A stretch of 64,000 bases of DNA from Ruegeria sp. TM1040. GTDB taxonomy: Bacteria; Pseudomonadota; Alphaproteobacteria; Rhodobacterales; Rhodobacteraceae. Shown piece after piece: positions 44,350 to 52,389 of the stretch. The stretch's first letter is position 1. Each line of letters starts with the position of its first letter. The DNA is taken from assembly GCF_000014065.1 (NCBI RefSeq), contig NC_008044.1, forward strand, positions 1,697,501 to 1,761,500. The letters are read 5' to 3'. The notes beneath the pieces are model-generated. The model did no database searches, was not told the DNA's origin, and worked only from the letters and a program-made list of their open reading frames with translations. The translations under genes and the position numbers were made by a program.

Positions 44350-44667
44350 ATGAGCGCCAACCGCAGTCAGACAACCGGAAAGACAAGCTTTTCCAACGAG
44401 ATGCGCCCCGAGCGGATCGGCTATCGTCTGGGACTACTCAGGCGCGCACTCGGCCTTCAGCCAGCTGAGATTGCAGACCTACTAGGGATTGAGCGCACCT
44501 ATTGGTCGCGCACAGAAGGCGGAAAGCGCGCTGCATCAAAAGAACTTGCTGCGCTACTGGTTGAGCGCTTCGGAGTTACGATGGACTTCGTGATTTTGGG
44601 TCAATGGGGCGGCCTTCCCTTGGACCTCGCCACTAAAATGCGAAACATCGAAAACCAAGACTCCTGA
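44350..44667 (+). CDS. Phage repressor, XRE-type helix-turn-helix
   Basis: 105 residues from the ATG at 44350, placed at the expected transcription start; a later ATG (44401) would cut the leader but keep the domain. The XRE helix-turn-helix is clear (IGYRLGLLRRALGLQPAEIADLLGIERTYWSRTEGGKRAASKELAALL), followed by FGVTMDFVILGQW. No C-terminal peptidase domain, so it is not a LexA-like, self-cleaving repressor. Divergent from the Cro-like gene. Probably the immunity repressor; the protein at 44848 may also take part. Confidence 0.75.
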   Translation: MSANRSQTTGKTSFSNEMRPERIGYRLGLLRRALGLQPAEIADLLGIERTYWSRTEGGKRAASKELAALLVERFGVTMDFVILGQWGGLPLDLATKMRNIENQDS

Positions 44668-44847
44668 AAATAAAACTCATCAACTGTCCTACCCGTAACC
44701 ACCGCCAAGCGAGACGCGAAGAAAAGCTTGGGGTTTGAAATCCAGTAAATCACTCAGATTTCCCTCAAAATACAACCATAGCACGATAGAAGCACTACGC
44801 GCTCTGCCTATGTCAAAATCAATCTTAGCTCATTGAAAATATTCAAC

Positions 44848-45516
44848 ATGCCAGAGAAAAGTCATCAGAGGTATGTGACTTGGCTAGAGCGCCGGGTTAC
44901 CGAGCACTGCTATACCCATCAAGTGAGTCTCAATGACGCTTCGAAGAGAACCGGGAACAGCAGAAGCTTTCTGTCCAGCCTCTTCAAACGGCAAAGCGAC
45001 ATAGGGATCGGCCGATTTTTCAGAATATGTGAGGCACTGTCAATCAAACCCGACGCTCAGCTCCTCGATATCGCCGAAGGCAACGCCCCCTCCATCGATG
45101 AGGTAACGGATCTTGTAGCCCTCCGAACAAACAGCCCACTACCTACAACAATTCTTGATTTTATAGTCATCTACGCAGTTCCCGAGCCTGACGACACTAC
45201 CCTCTCACTCCTACACCTCGGTGAAAAAAGCCTCGCAGCACGCGTATTGCCGATCCAATCGAACGACATGCTTCAAAGGGCGGTGGATAATTTTCCCGCC
45301 GCCGATCGCAAGAAGCTTGTCACTTCTTACCAACTCGCTGGGAAAGGTACCTGCCTTATTTCGATTGAAACCCTTGCAACACACGTGCACGGCCAGCCCG
45401 AAGTAAACGAACTCATGTATAAGCGCCTGCTATTCCCGGTCAAAGATTTCAATGGCAAACCAGCCGTCGGCGTCTATGCAATACCAGCGTCTAGTCGCGC
45501 CAACTCCAGCACTTGA
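44848..45516 (+). CDS. Second HTH regulator of the immunity region
   Basis: 222 residues from the ATG at 44848 (a TTG at 44833 is an alternative). The N-terminal helix-turn-helix reads VSLNDASKRTGNSRSFLSSLFKRQSDIGIGRFFRICEALSI; the C-terminal half (residues about 95-215) is a PAS-like alpha/beta domain ending in LLFPVKDFNGKPAVGVYAI. This may sense a signal or form dimers. No Shine-Dalgarno is visible and the ATG lies after an imperfect palindrome TTGAAAATATTCAA (44833-44846). Its 3' end overlaps the converging gene at 45474 by 43 bases, so expression of one could suppress the other. Confidence 0.7.
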   Translation: MPEKSHQRYVTWLERRVTEHCYTHQVSLNDASKRTGNSRSFLSSLFKRQSDIGIGRFFRICEALSIKPDAQLLDIAEGNAPSIDEVTDLVALRTNSPLPTTILDFIVIYAVPEPDDTTLSLLHLGEKSLAARVLPIQSNDMLQRAVDNFPAADRKKLVTSYQLAGKGTCLISIETLATHVHGQPEVNELMYKRLLFPVKDFNGKPAVGVYAIPASSRANSST

Positions 45517-46154
45517 TCACGCCGCGAGAAGCAGCAAGCCTCGTGACTACCCCTGCCTTCTGGGAAGGGCTGAGACCAAACCTGAGCCTGCGGAATGCAG
45601 GACATCAAGCCCAATTGAAACCCAAAGCCACGACGCAAATCCCGATCCTTTAAAAACGCATAGAAGGTCTGAACACGAAAACTGAGTGCAGCGTGATAAA
45701 GCACCACTCGCCCAAAATCCTCTAACACCCTCAATTCCCGAAGTTTGGGATGAAAATAGAGGTCCCCAAAATATGCCAACTCTCCACCAAGACTGAGGTC
45801 AACAAGAGGCGACACCGAAGAAATCACATCAGCGCCATCATCGCGCGGATACTGCCTCTTTAGACTGCGCCTCCAGTAACTTGATATCGGCTCCCCATTC
45901 AGTACCTCCCTCTTTACACCTGCAGCCCCCATGACGTCGCCCTCGAGAGCCAATGACACCCAAAAGCATGAATCACGGGTGAAATCGTTCCATGCAAACG
46001 ATAGCGATGGAGTTAGGTATGGCTTCCCTACAGCCTCAAGTCGCCGAGCGGCATCCTCAAAATCGTGAGTAACAGCTAATTCACACCCCCTGGAGCGCAA
46101 CCGATCCATCCTGGCATTAATCGCCGAAACCAAGCTAAACACATGCTCAGTCAT
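45474..46154 (-). CDS. Immunity-region protein of unknown function
   Basis: 226 residues from the ATG at 46154; longer starts run into the operator region. The N-terminal half contains FSLVSAINARMDRLRSRGCELAVTHDFEDAARRLEAVGKPYLTPS, and the C-terminal half has AFLKDRDLRRGFGFQLGLMS, vaguely like acyltransferases; there is no real assignment. It is convergent with the second regulator and divergent from the rightward early operon. A promoter ATAACA-N17-CATAAT (46276-46248) with operator 46252-46266 in the spacer would drive it. As it lies in the lysogeny region it may be expressed in the lysogen (rex-like position). Confidence 0.62.
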   Translation of the reverse strand: MTEHVFSLVSAINARMDRLRSRGCELAVTHDFEDAARRLEAVGKPYLTPSLSFAWNDFTRDSCFWVSLALEGDVMGAAGVKREVLNGEPISSYWRRSLKRQYPRDDGADVISSVSPLVDLSLGGELAYFGDLYFHPKLRELRVLEDFGRVVLYHAALSFRVQTFYAFLKDRDLRRGFGFQLGLMSCIPQAQVWSQPFPEGRGSHEACCFSRRDQVLELARLDAGIA

Positions 46155-46247
46155 TAAATTTTCCGCCTCTCCGTCAATACTTGCCCTTATACAGCATCGC
46201 ATTGAGTCTGACACTCGCAGGATACTGTGAGACCATACTGGACTCTC

Positions 46248-46276
46248 ATTATGACCTTTTTGGTCATTTTTGTTAT
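46248..46276 (-). promoter_or_regulatory. Leftward promoter of the immunity-region gene
   Basis: ATAACA (46276-46271), 17 bases, then CATAAT (46253-46248) on the minus strand. The operator TGACC-TTTTT-GGTCA lies in the spacer and touches the -10. The -35 matches the consensus in four of six positions. Confidence 0.5.
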
Positions 46277-46297
46277 TGACGATGACCATATTGGTCA
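46252..46297. promoter_or_regulatory. Left operator cluster, two perfect sites
   Basis: 46252-46266 TGACC-TTTTT-GGTCA and 46283-46297 TGACC-ATATT-GGTCA, both perfect copies of the right-cluster operator. A degraded third copy may be at 46230-46244 (AGACC-N5-GGACT). The second perfect site fills the spacer of the rightward early promoter. Confidence 0.78.
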
Positions 46298-46304
46298 CTA
46301 GCCT
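46276..46304 (+). promoter_or_regulatory. Rightward early promoter (lambda PL-like)
   Basis: TTGACG (46276-46281), 17 bases with an operator inside, then TAGCCT (46299-46304). Same -35 and same operator placement as the leftward early promoter at 44297-44269. Should start near 46311 and serve the genes 46333-52149 including excisionase and integrase. Confidence 0.7.
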
Positions 46305-46332
46305 CGCGTCCATACAGACGGAGAGCAGCAAC

Positions 46333-46590
46333 ATGAATGACCTCACAAAGAGTGCATTTCGCATCCTCAGCACCCCCGAGGACCACAGTGAAACTCCCGA
46401 AGTGTTTCAAACCGCTTGGGCAGAACTGAAAGCGCAACGCGGTCAGGACATGCGCACCTCAAACCTTCCCGGCTCTCTGCACGATGTTCGCCCCTCTCGC
46501 AGCATCATTGAGACCGTCAGAGAGATCGCGCACCGCAAGGGGTACAAACTCGCACGACCCCGCCCTGTGCCGGGAGATCGCCGCGCATGA
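46333..46590 (+). CDS. First gene of the rightward early operon, unknown
   Basis: 85 residues from the ATG at 46333, with GGAG nine bases upstream. Polar protein with a conserved-looking C-terminus (RSIIETVREIAHRKGYKLARPRPVPGDRRA), basic and possibly DNA- or RNA-binding. It starts about 22 bases after the expected transcription start. Position corresponds to lambda N, but I see no arginine-rich N-terminus of the N type. Stop overlaps the next gene (ATGA). Confidence 0.62.
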   Translation: MNDLTKSAFRILSTPEDHSETPEVFQTAWAELKAQRGQDMRTSNLPGSLHDVRPSRSIIETVREIAHRKGYKLARPRPVPGDRRA

Positions 46591-46889
46591 CGCCGTGCCC
46601 TATCGCCACTTTCGCCCGCACGCTATTGGCGCTGCCAGCCAATGAACGGCGTGACAGCTTTGCCACCGCCGTGATCGAGGCAGGCGGCACCTACCCGATC
46701 GATCTGGCAGCGTGCACGCCATTTGAGGTGCAGCTCGCAGGCTATTCCGCTCTCGCACACAGCGAGGATGCCGCAATCTGCGCCTGGGCGGAGGAGGTGC
46801 TCAAGAATGCCGATCTGGTCGAGGATGATGGGTTTCTTACCATACACCCCCGACTGCAGCAGGGGCCTGTGCCCGCAGGTCCCTGCTGA
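46587..46889 (+). CDS. Small early protein, unknown
   Basis: 100 residues, helical, with four Cys (MTPCP, AACTPFE, AICAWAE, PAGPC). It is linked to the preceding gene by an ATGA overlap. No known family. The following 123 bases up to the next start are non-coding and GC-rich. Confidence 0.62.
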   Translation: MTPCPIATFARTLLALPANERRDSFATAVIEAGGTYPIDLAACTPFEVQLAGYSALAHSEDAAICAWAEEVLKNADLVEDDGFLTIHPRLQQGPVPAGPC

Positions 46890-47012
46890 GGCAGCCCGGC
46901 CGGGAGCGTTCGAGCAGGCTCCCGGCCAACCATTCCAGTTATGTCCGGGCGCGGCACGCAAATTCCATCACTCACGCGAAACCGAGCCGCGCCCAGAAGT
47001 CAGGAGACTCTC

Positions 47013-47201
47013 ATGGCAGAGGAAAGAGTAATCGCCGCCTATGAAGCGGCCACCGAAACCGGATGGGCTATTGTCGATGCCAGAGGTTGCACCCGGCCCG
47101 CCAACGCCGAAGAAGCCCAGCGGTTTCACCAAGTGCCAAGTTTTCAAGAACTTGCAGCTGCCCGCCGCCTGTACCCGGGCTCAAAAGGAGCATCCAGATG
47201 A
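47013..47201 (+). CDS. Small early protein, unknown
   Basis: 62 residues from the ATG at 47013, with AGGAG six bases upstream. The sequence (ERVIAAYEAATETGWAIVDARGCTRPANAEEAQRFHQVPSF) has no recognised motif. It overlaps the next gene by ATGA, so the two are probably made together. Confidence 0.6.
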   Translation: MAEERVIAAYEAATETGWAIVDARGCTRPANAEEAQRFHQVPSFQELAAARRLYPGSKGASR

Positions 47202-47902
47202 ATTTTGACTTCGATCTTCCTGCAAAGGCACTTTTTCGCGCGATGCCGATTTGCCGTGAAAACACCCGCTTCAATATTGATGGCGTGCTGATCGATCCAG
47301 ACCCGAATGGCGGCGCCTGGCTTGTCGCTACCGATGGTAAAGGCATGCTTGTCCAGTATGATCCTGACACGAAGGTTCCTGAAAAATGCGTTGTGAAGGT
47401 GAGTGCCGCGTGGCTGACTGAGACCCGCTTCGATTACGACATGAGCTTAATCGGCGATCTCAACGATATTCACTGGTGCGATACGCGTCTTGAGTTTTCA
47501 AAAGACACGATGACGGCGATGAGCAGCGACTTCGACATCGCTCACTGCCTAGCCGAGGCGGGGCCTGATGTATTCTGCCAGATCCGATACAACCCGATTT
47601 CCTTTCCCGATTGGCGCAAGGCTCTGGATACGTCCGCCAATACGTCCGAACTTGCACGCCCAGTGGAACGCCAGACCGCGCTCGATACCGGATACCTCAC
47701 GGATTTGATTGGATGGTCTCGTGGGTTTCAGGTCAACCCCGCCCCAGCTGGACACGCGAGACTGATCTCTTTCGTGGGCGAGCCCAATACCTTTGCCGTA
47801 CTGATGCCAATGGTCGCGGATGCGACGGATCCGCTGCCGCCGCTCCTGGAACGGGCCGGGCGCGCGGACCTGATCCAAGGCCCCCAGCGCGCGGCCGAAT
47901 AG
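47198..47902 (+). CDS. Protein with sliding-clamp-like domain
   Basis: 234 residues. The N-terminal 80 residues carry the pattern of a DNA-polymerase beta-clamp domain: RENTRFNIDGVLIDPD...GGAWLVATDGKGM, in which the clamp signature R-x-x-NGVL and LVATDGHRL are close. Only about one to one and a half clamp domains would fit, so it is not a full clamp. It may recruit or block host replication proteins. The gene is coupled to the preceding one (ATGA). Non-coding bases 47903-48093 follow. Confidence 0.55.
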   Translation: MNFDFDLPAKALFRAMPICRENTRFNIDGVLIDPDPNGGAWLVATDGKGMLVQYDPDTKVPEKCVVKVSAAWLTETRFDYDMSLIGDLNDIHWCDTRLEFSKDTMTAMSSDFDIAHCLAEAGPDVFCQIRYNPISFPDWRKALDTSANTSELARPVERQTALDTGYLTDLIGWSRGFQVNPAPAGHARLISFVGEPNTFAVLMPMVADATDPLPPLLERAGRADLIQGPQRAAE

Positions 47903-48093
47903 GACTGCCGGATTCCCGGCTCAGAGGTGGAGAGGGACCAGCTGCGGGGGGACGACCACACAAACGTCAAAGGTCCGCAGCCTGTGTCAAGGAACAGGCC
48001 ACCACGTGCGAACCGTGGGCTGTAAATCTGAGAGAGTGAGCGGGCGCTCTTTAAATACCCCCGACCAATTCAGTCGCACTTCAGGAGGCTACT

Positions 48094-48450
48094 TTGGTCG
48101 AGTTCATTGGGAAACAATACGTAAGCGACGACGGCGCGGAGACGCTGGCCGATTTGCGCGTCGGTTCTACGCTGAAGCCGCAAGGGACTGCCCCTATTTC
48201 GATGCTTGCCCGTGTGCCCAGCGATGAATGTGGTTGCCCGGAAGAGCTATGGCGCCTCGACGGCATCGACCTCCTTTTCCACTTCGAGGAAGACGGCCAG
48301 AGCGAGGCCCTCCTCTTCGCCGGCGACTGGGAAATGGAAACCACCCTTCAGGCACGATCCCTCGATGATCTGCGCGCCAAATCCTTTCAGTGGTTCGCGG
48401 ATGTGATGGATTTCGCGGCCGAGCCCGAAACATCTGGAGCCTCTTCATGA
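48094..48450 (+). CDS. Early protein with TTG start, unknown
   Basis: 118 residues starting with TTG, preceded by a perfect AGGAGG five bases upstream. Acidic protein with beta-rich pattern (EELWRLDGIDLLFHFEEDGQSEALLFAGDWEMETTLQARSLDDL). Overlaps the ParB-like gene by ATGA. The family is not recognised; an acidic protein that mimics DNA cannot be excluded. Confidence 0.65.
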   Translation: MVEFIGKQYVSDDGAETLADLRVGSTLKPQGTAPISMLARVPSDECGCPEELWRLDGIDLLFHFEEDGQSEALLFAGDWEMETTLQARSLDDLRAKSFQWFADVMDFAAEPETSGASS

Positions 48451-50318
48451 CCAAGCACAGCCCTCTGAACCATCCCGACGCCCCGCTGCAATACCTCCCG
48501 TTGTCCGAGCTTTACTTGCACGACATGAACCCGCGCCAGGACACGCCTGACGACGACGTCGCAGCGATGGCGGATTCAATCACCGTGAACGGTCTCTTGC
48601 AGAACCTTCTGGGCTATCGCGACCCCGCAAACTCCGGCGTCGGCATTGTTGCGGGTGGCCGTCGCCTGCGCGGGTTGATCCACCTAGGCAAGAACGGCGC
48701 GCAGATGCTGGACAGCAAAGCACCTGACCTGTCGGCCATTCCCGTTCAGGTCACCGATGATGCGTTCCTCGCCCGGGCATGGGCCGGCACGGAATCCGCA
48801 ACGCAAAAACCCTTACACCCGGCGGATGAGATCCGGGCTTATGCTGCATTGGCGGATCAGGGAAACTCGGCCGAGATGATCGCGCGCACATTTGCCCAGA
48901 CCGTGCGGCACGTGAAGGGGCGCCTCGCCTTGGCCCACCTTTGCACAGCGACGATCGAGGCACTGCGCCGGGGCGACATCACGCTTGATGTTGCCAAGGC
49001 CCTCACCCTCGCCCGTGATCCAGAGCAGGAGCTGGAAGTCCTGCAAGGCGCGCTCGACGGCAAAAGACAGGAGTGGTGGGTCAAGCAGCAACTGACCGAC
49101 AGCAAAGTTCGCGCGAGCAATTACAAGGCTGCGTATGTCGGTCGGGACGGCTATGTCGCCGCCGGCGGGCGCATGCGCGATGACCTATTCGATGATGAAT
49201 CCTATCTCGAGGATCCGGATATCCTGGACGCCCTCTTCGAAAAGAAACTTGCCGACATCGCCGAGGGTATCAAGGTGCAATTCGGCTGGAACTGGGTCAA
49301 ACCACACTCGGAGTCTCACATCCCATATTCACTCACGTCAAACCTGACGCAGGTGGCTGGGAAAAAGACGCCACTGTCAATGAAAGAGCAGAACGAACAG
49401 GCCGAGCTGCAGGACAAGGAATTCCGCGAGACGCTGACACCTGCAGAGGCGAAGCGCCTGAATGAGTTAGAGTCAAAGGCGAAGCCCTTCTGGGAAGAAG
49501 CGACTCGCGCGAAATGCGGAATATACGTCTATGTCGATCACCGCGGAAAACTGTGCATTGACGGCGCGTACAAGGATCAAAAGAGCACCAAGAAAAACAC
49601 CAGACCTGGTGATGCCGGCGCGGAAACCGACATTCCAAGCCCAAAGCTGACGCAGGCCGGCGTCGAAGATCTTCGCAGGATCCAGCTATTGGCCTTGCAG
49701 ACAGCCACCTTGGGCAAGACAGAGCTGGTTCTGGATCTCTTCGCGTGGCAGCTCGAATGCGGCTACGCGACCTACAGTGGCCTGTTCAATATCTCCCTGA
49801 CCGATCCGCAGATCGAACCTGAGGCGGAAGGCGCATGGACCGTAGACGACGCGCTTTCCGATGGCAGCAATCAGCGGGAGCTCGGGAGAACGCAGGGCAA
49901 CTATGCCGAAAGCTTCAAGACCTTCCAAGCCAAGGGCAAAAAGCACCGCAACACGGTGCTGACCCGTCACCTGATCCGGACAATCAACGGCCAAACCGTT
50001 AACGCGCTTGGAACGTCCCTCTTGGCCCCAATGGTCGAACCTGACATCCGTTCGGTCTGGACACCGGACGCCCCCACCTACTTCAGCCGGATCAGCAAGG
50101 CAGCGCTCGAAAGCCTCTGGCAGGATCTGGTGCTAGAGGGTCGACCCGAAGCCGACGCCGCAGACTTCAATGCCATGAGGAAGTCCGATAAGATTGAGAA
50201 CCTGCATCGCTTGTTCAATGACGCTGACTTTCGCAAAGCTCTTCAGCTGGGGCCCGAGGCCGAGCATCGGATTGCGACCTGGCTGCCCCCGGAGATGGAA
50301 ACCGAGGCCGCACAATGA
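48447..50318 (+). CDS. Large ParB-domain protein 2 (rightward early operon)
   Basis: 623 residues from the ATG at 48447. The ParB domain (residues about 15-120: LYLHDMNPRQDTPDDDVAAMADSITVNGLLQNLLGY...GIVAGGRRLRGLI) is complete and is followed by a helix-turn-helix stretch (SAEMIARTFAQTVRHVKGRLALAHL), as in plasmid-type ParB. The remaining 400 residues are a helical extension with no known motif. Plasmid partition needs a ParA, which I do not see, so a role in DNA binding or phage regulation is more likely. It is similar in plan to ParB proteins of other Rhodobacteraceae phages and plasmids. Confidence 0.85.
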   Translation: MTKHSPLNHPDAPLQYLPLSELYLHDMNPRQDTPDDDVAAMADSITVNGLLQNLLGYRDPANSGVGIVAGGRRLRGLIHLGKNGAQMLDSKAPDLSAIPVQVTDDAFLARAWAGTESATQKPLHPADEIRAYAALADQGNSAEMIARTFAQTVRHVKGRLALAHLCTATIEALRRGDITLDVAKALTLARDPEQELEVLQGALDGKRQEWWVKQQLTDSKVRASNYKAAYVGRDGYVAAGGRMRDDLFDDESYLEDPDILDALFEKKLADIAEGIKVQFGWNWVKPHSESHIPYSLTSNLTQVAGKKTPLSMKEQNEQAELQDKEFRETLTPAEAKRLNELESKAKPFWEEATRAKCGIYVYVDHRGKLCIDGAYKDQKSTKKNTRPGDAGAETDIPSPKLTQAGVEDLRRIQLLALQTATLGKTELVLDLFAWQLECGYATYSGLFNISLTDPQIEPEAEGAWTVDDALSDGSNQRELGRTQGNYAESFKTFQAKGKKHRNTVLTRHLIRTINGQTVNALGTSLLAPMVEPDIRSVWTPDAPTYFSRISKAALESLWQDLVLEGRPEADAADFNAMRKSDKIENLHRLFNDADFRKALQLGPEAEHRIATWLPPEMETEAAQ

Positions 50319-50674
50319 ACGCTCTCGATCGCATAATAGCTGAACGCCAGCGGCAGATCTCTGTCGAAGGCTGGAACCAGGCTCATGACGACGCCCACAC
50401 CGGTGGAGAACTTGCGACTGCAGCCTTTTTGTATCTTAGCCACGGCACCGTTCACGACACCGTGTTGCGTGCCGATGGGGCCCCGAAGGGTTGGCCATGG
50501 GAACGCGATTGGTGGAAACCCCGGGATCGCCTGCGCAACCTTGAGCGTGCCGGCGCTCTGTTTCTGGCTGAGATCGAGCGCAGGAAGCGAGCGAGCCTCC
50601 CGGCACAATCGATCGAGCATGCTCTGTCGATCACTCTCAACAGGCTGGAAGACGTGTTGAAACAGGAGGGTTGA
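50315..50674 (+). CDS. Conserved small phage protein
   Basis: 119 residues. The start (IIAERQRQISVEGWNQAHDDAHTGGELATAAFLYL) is the sequence found at the beginning of many small phage proteins that lie near recombination or early genes; function is not established. It overlaps the ParB stop by ATGA and lies two bases before the excisionase gene. Confidence 0.78.
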   Translation: MNALDRIIAERQRQISVEGWNQAHDDAHTGGELATAAFLYLSHGTVHDTVLRADGAPKGWPWERDWWKPRDRLRNLERAGALFLAEIERRKRASLPAQSIEHALSITLNRLEDVLKQEG

Positions 50675-50675
50675 G

Positions 50676-50927
50676 ATGCCTGTACAGCAGCTATTCGTTA
50701 AAGAGGCGGACATCGCCAAGATGCTAGGCCATGACGTCAAATGGCTGCGCTCAAACAGCGATACACTCGAGCGTCAGTACGGCTTTCCCAAGATTGATCC
50801 TGCCATTGGCATGCGTCATCGTGAGGCAGTTGAGGAATGGGCGCGAGAACGCAACACAAGAACTGCGGCAGCGCGCTCCGGGCGGTTGACGGAAAGCAAC
50901 CATACGGAGAACACCGATGCGTTTTAG
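50676..50927 (+). CDS. xis: Excisionase-like winged-helix protein
   Basis: 83 residues. The sequence VKEADIAKMLGHDVKWLRSNSDTLERQYGFPKIDPAIGMRHREAVEEWARE is that of the AlpA/Xis-type winged helix, which directs integrase to excise the prophage. GGAGGG lies five bases before the ATG. It overlaps the integrase gene by 11 bases, so the two are made together. Confidence 0.8.
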   Translation: MPVQQLFVKEADIAKMLGHDVKWLRSNSDTLERQYGFPKIDPAIGMRHREAVEEWARERNTRTAAARSGRLTESNHTENTDAF

Positions 50928-52149
50928 AGACTCGCTCTGGGACGACAGTGAACCGGCTTACGCGCCGTTCCTGAAGTACCGAAAAGACAGGGACCGCTAT
51001 TTCTGGCGGCCCACCAGTAAATATCTCGATGCGGGGTACAGCATCAAAACCTATGATCTTGGGGGATCGCAAGGCGACGGGCTTGATCTAGAGCGCGCCG
51101 CTCAGTGCCGTGCCCTAACTCGAGAAATGCTTCAATGGTTCGATGGGGAGAAGCAGGGCCGCAAGCCAGGAACATGGGGATGGTTGATTGCTCGCTATCT
51201 TTCGGACGAGTTCAGCTCGTATCATGACGTTCTGCCGCAAACCCAGGACAAGTATCGTCAGATGATGGGATACATCGAGCAAGCCATCGGGAATGTCCTG
51301 ATCGAAGAAACCGACTTCGAGCGCATGATGCGGTGGAAAAAAGCGATGCAAGACAAGGGCCGTTCCACTCACTACATCAAAAAGTGGTTCACCCACTGGA
51401 GGCTGGTTGTCTCTCACGGGATCAAGATCGGGGACGATCACTGCTCCAAGATCAAAGCCATCCGTGAGGAGGTCCGGATCCAGAACCCTCCCCGTCGGTC
51501 AACTTACGCGACCCGAGAACAGATCGAGGCAATTGTTGCGCAAGCAGATCGTATGGGGCGCCCGTACCTATCGCTAGCGATCTTGATGCGGTTCGAGTTC
51601 ATCCTGCGCGGCGTCGACGTTCACGGCCAATGGGTGAAGGCAAAAGACCAGCAAGGAGGCGTTCGCGACGGTGGACAAATCTGGGTCGACGGCCTGACAT
51701 GGGATATGTTCGACCGGGACCTGACCTCCTTCACCAAAGTGATCAGCAAAACCCGCAAAAGCCTGACAGAGCCATACACCTTCAGCCTGAAGCACACCCC
51801 AGAAATCCGAGAACGCCTTTTGGCAATCCCCAAGGATCAGCGCACCGGCCCGGTAATCAAACTGAGCTCCGGGAAGCCGCCCAAAAACGGTGTCATTTCG
51901 CGAAGCTTCAAAGAGGTTCTCCGGCAGGTCAATCAAGCTCGCAAGCGCTCCGACCTCGAGCCCTTCCCTGATGAGCTACAGATCCGGGACACGCGAGCCG
52001 GCGGCATCACCGAAGCCATGTCTCTGGTCGACCCTACAACCCTCCAGCACGCTGCTCAGCACACCCAGGGCGCCACTACCGCGATCTACACCCGCGATCG
52101 CTCAGGATCGGCAAACAACGTTGTCAAGATTCGAGCAAATCGCGGCTGA
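50917..52149 (+). CDS. int: Tyrosine integrase
   Basis: 410 residues. N-terminal SAM-like domain (TWGWLIARYLSDEFSS...), catalytic core with Arg231 (FILRGVD), Arg360 (RDTRAGG), His382 and the nucleophile Tyr391 (AIYTRD). The His that normally precedes the second Arg in H-x-x-R is replaced by Arg357. The gene ends 91 bases before attR, a typical position. It catalyses integration into the tRNA-Leu 3' end. Confidence 0.93.
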   Translation: MRFRDSLWDDSEPAYAPFLKYRKDRDRYFWRPTSKYLDAGYSIKTYDLGGSQGDGLDLERAAQCRALTREMLQWFDGEKQGRKPGTWGWLIARYLSDEFSSYHDVLPQTQDKYRQMMGYIEQAIGNVLIEETDFERMMRWKKAMQDKGRSTHYIKKWFTHWRLVVSHGIKIGDDHCSKIKAIREEVRIQNPPRRSTYATREQIEAIVAQADRMGRPYLSLAILMRFEFILRGVDVHGQWVKAKDQQGGVRDGGQIWVDGLTWDMFDRDLTSFTKVISKTRKSLTEPYTFSLKHTPEIRERLLAIPKDQRTGPVIKLSSGKPPKNGVISRSFKEVLRQVNQARKRSDLEPFPDELQIRDTRAGGITEAMSLVDPTTLQHAAQHTQGATTAIYTRDRSGSANNVVKIRANRG

Positions 52150-52240
52150 GAACGCAACGTGTACCAACTCGTGTACCGGAAGTGTACCAAGCTAATCTCA
52201 CACTGATCTTCAATTTGGAAAAAGTCTATTCTCTTCATGG

Positions 52241-52294
52241 TGGTACGGGCGGCGGGATTCGAACCCGCACGGCTTACGCCTGGGGATTTTAAGT
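52241..52294 (-). other. attR of prophage 1 / left end of prophage 2: second tRNA-Leu 3' half
   Basis: Matches 14661-14714 in 51 of 54 positions. It again starts at CCA on the minus strand and ends in the anticodon loop; the 5' half of the tRNA is missing. The variable-arm stem is kept by compensating loop changes (GGC-GTAA-GCC here). Since the minus-strand tRNA would have its 5' half at higher coordinates, a complete tRNA-Leu is expected beyond prophage 2. Confidence 0.88.
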
Positions 52295-52389
52295 TCTATT
52301 TGAACCATCTAAAATCAAAGCCTTACCCAAATTCACTCACACGGACATTTCGAAAACAAAGCAAGAATGTGTGAGTCGGGCTTTGTAGG

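Larger units (their letters stand above)
14661..52294. mobile_element. Prophage 1: complete HK97-type siphovirus
   Basis: About 37.6 kb between two partial tRNA-Leu copies. The content is a full temperate siphovirus: integrase and excisionase at the right end, an immunity region, replication genes, candidate origin, NusG-like factor, terminases, portal, protease, HK97 capsid, neck and tail genes, tape measure, fibre, lysis genes and end cargo. All essential genes look intact, so it may be inducible. The order is that of lambdoid phages with late genes transcribed leftward. Confidence 0.93.

Noticed and set aside
47903-48093. A small gene in the gap before the TTG-started protein
   Set aside because: The only frame (32 codons from a GTG) has no Shine-Dalgarno and no coupling to the neighbours.
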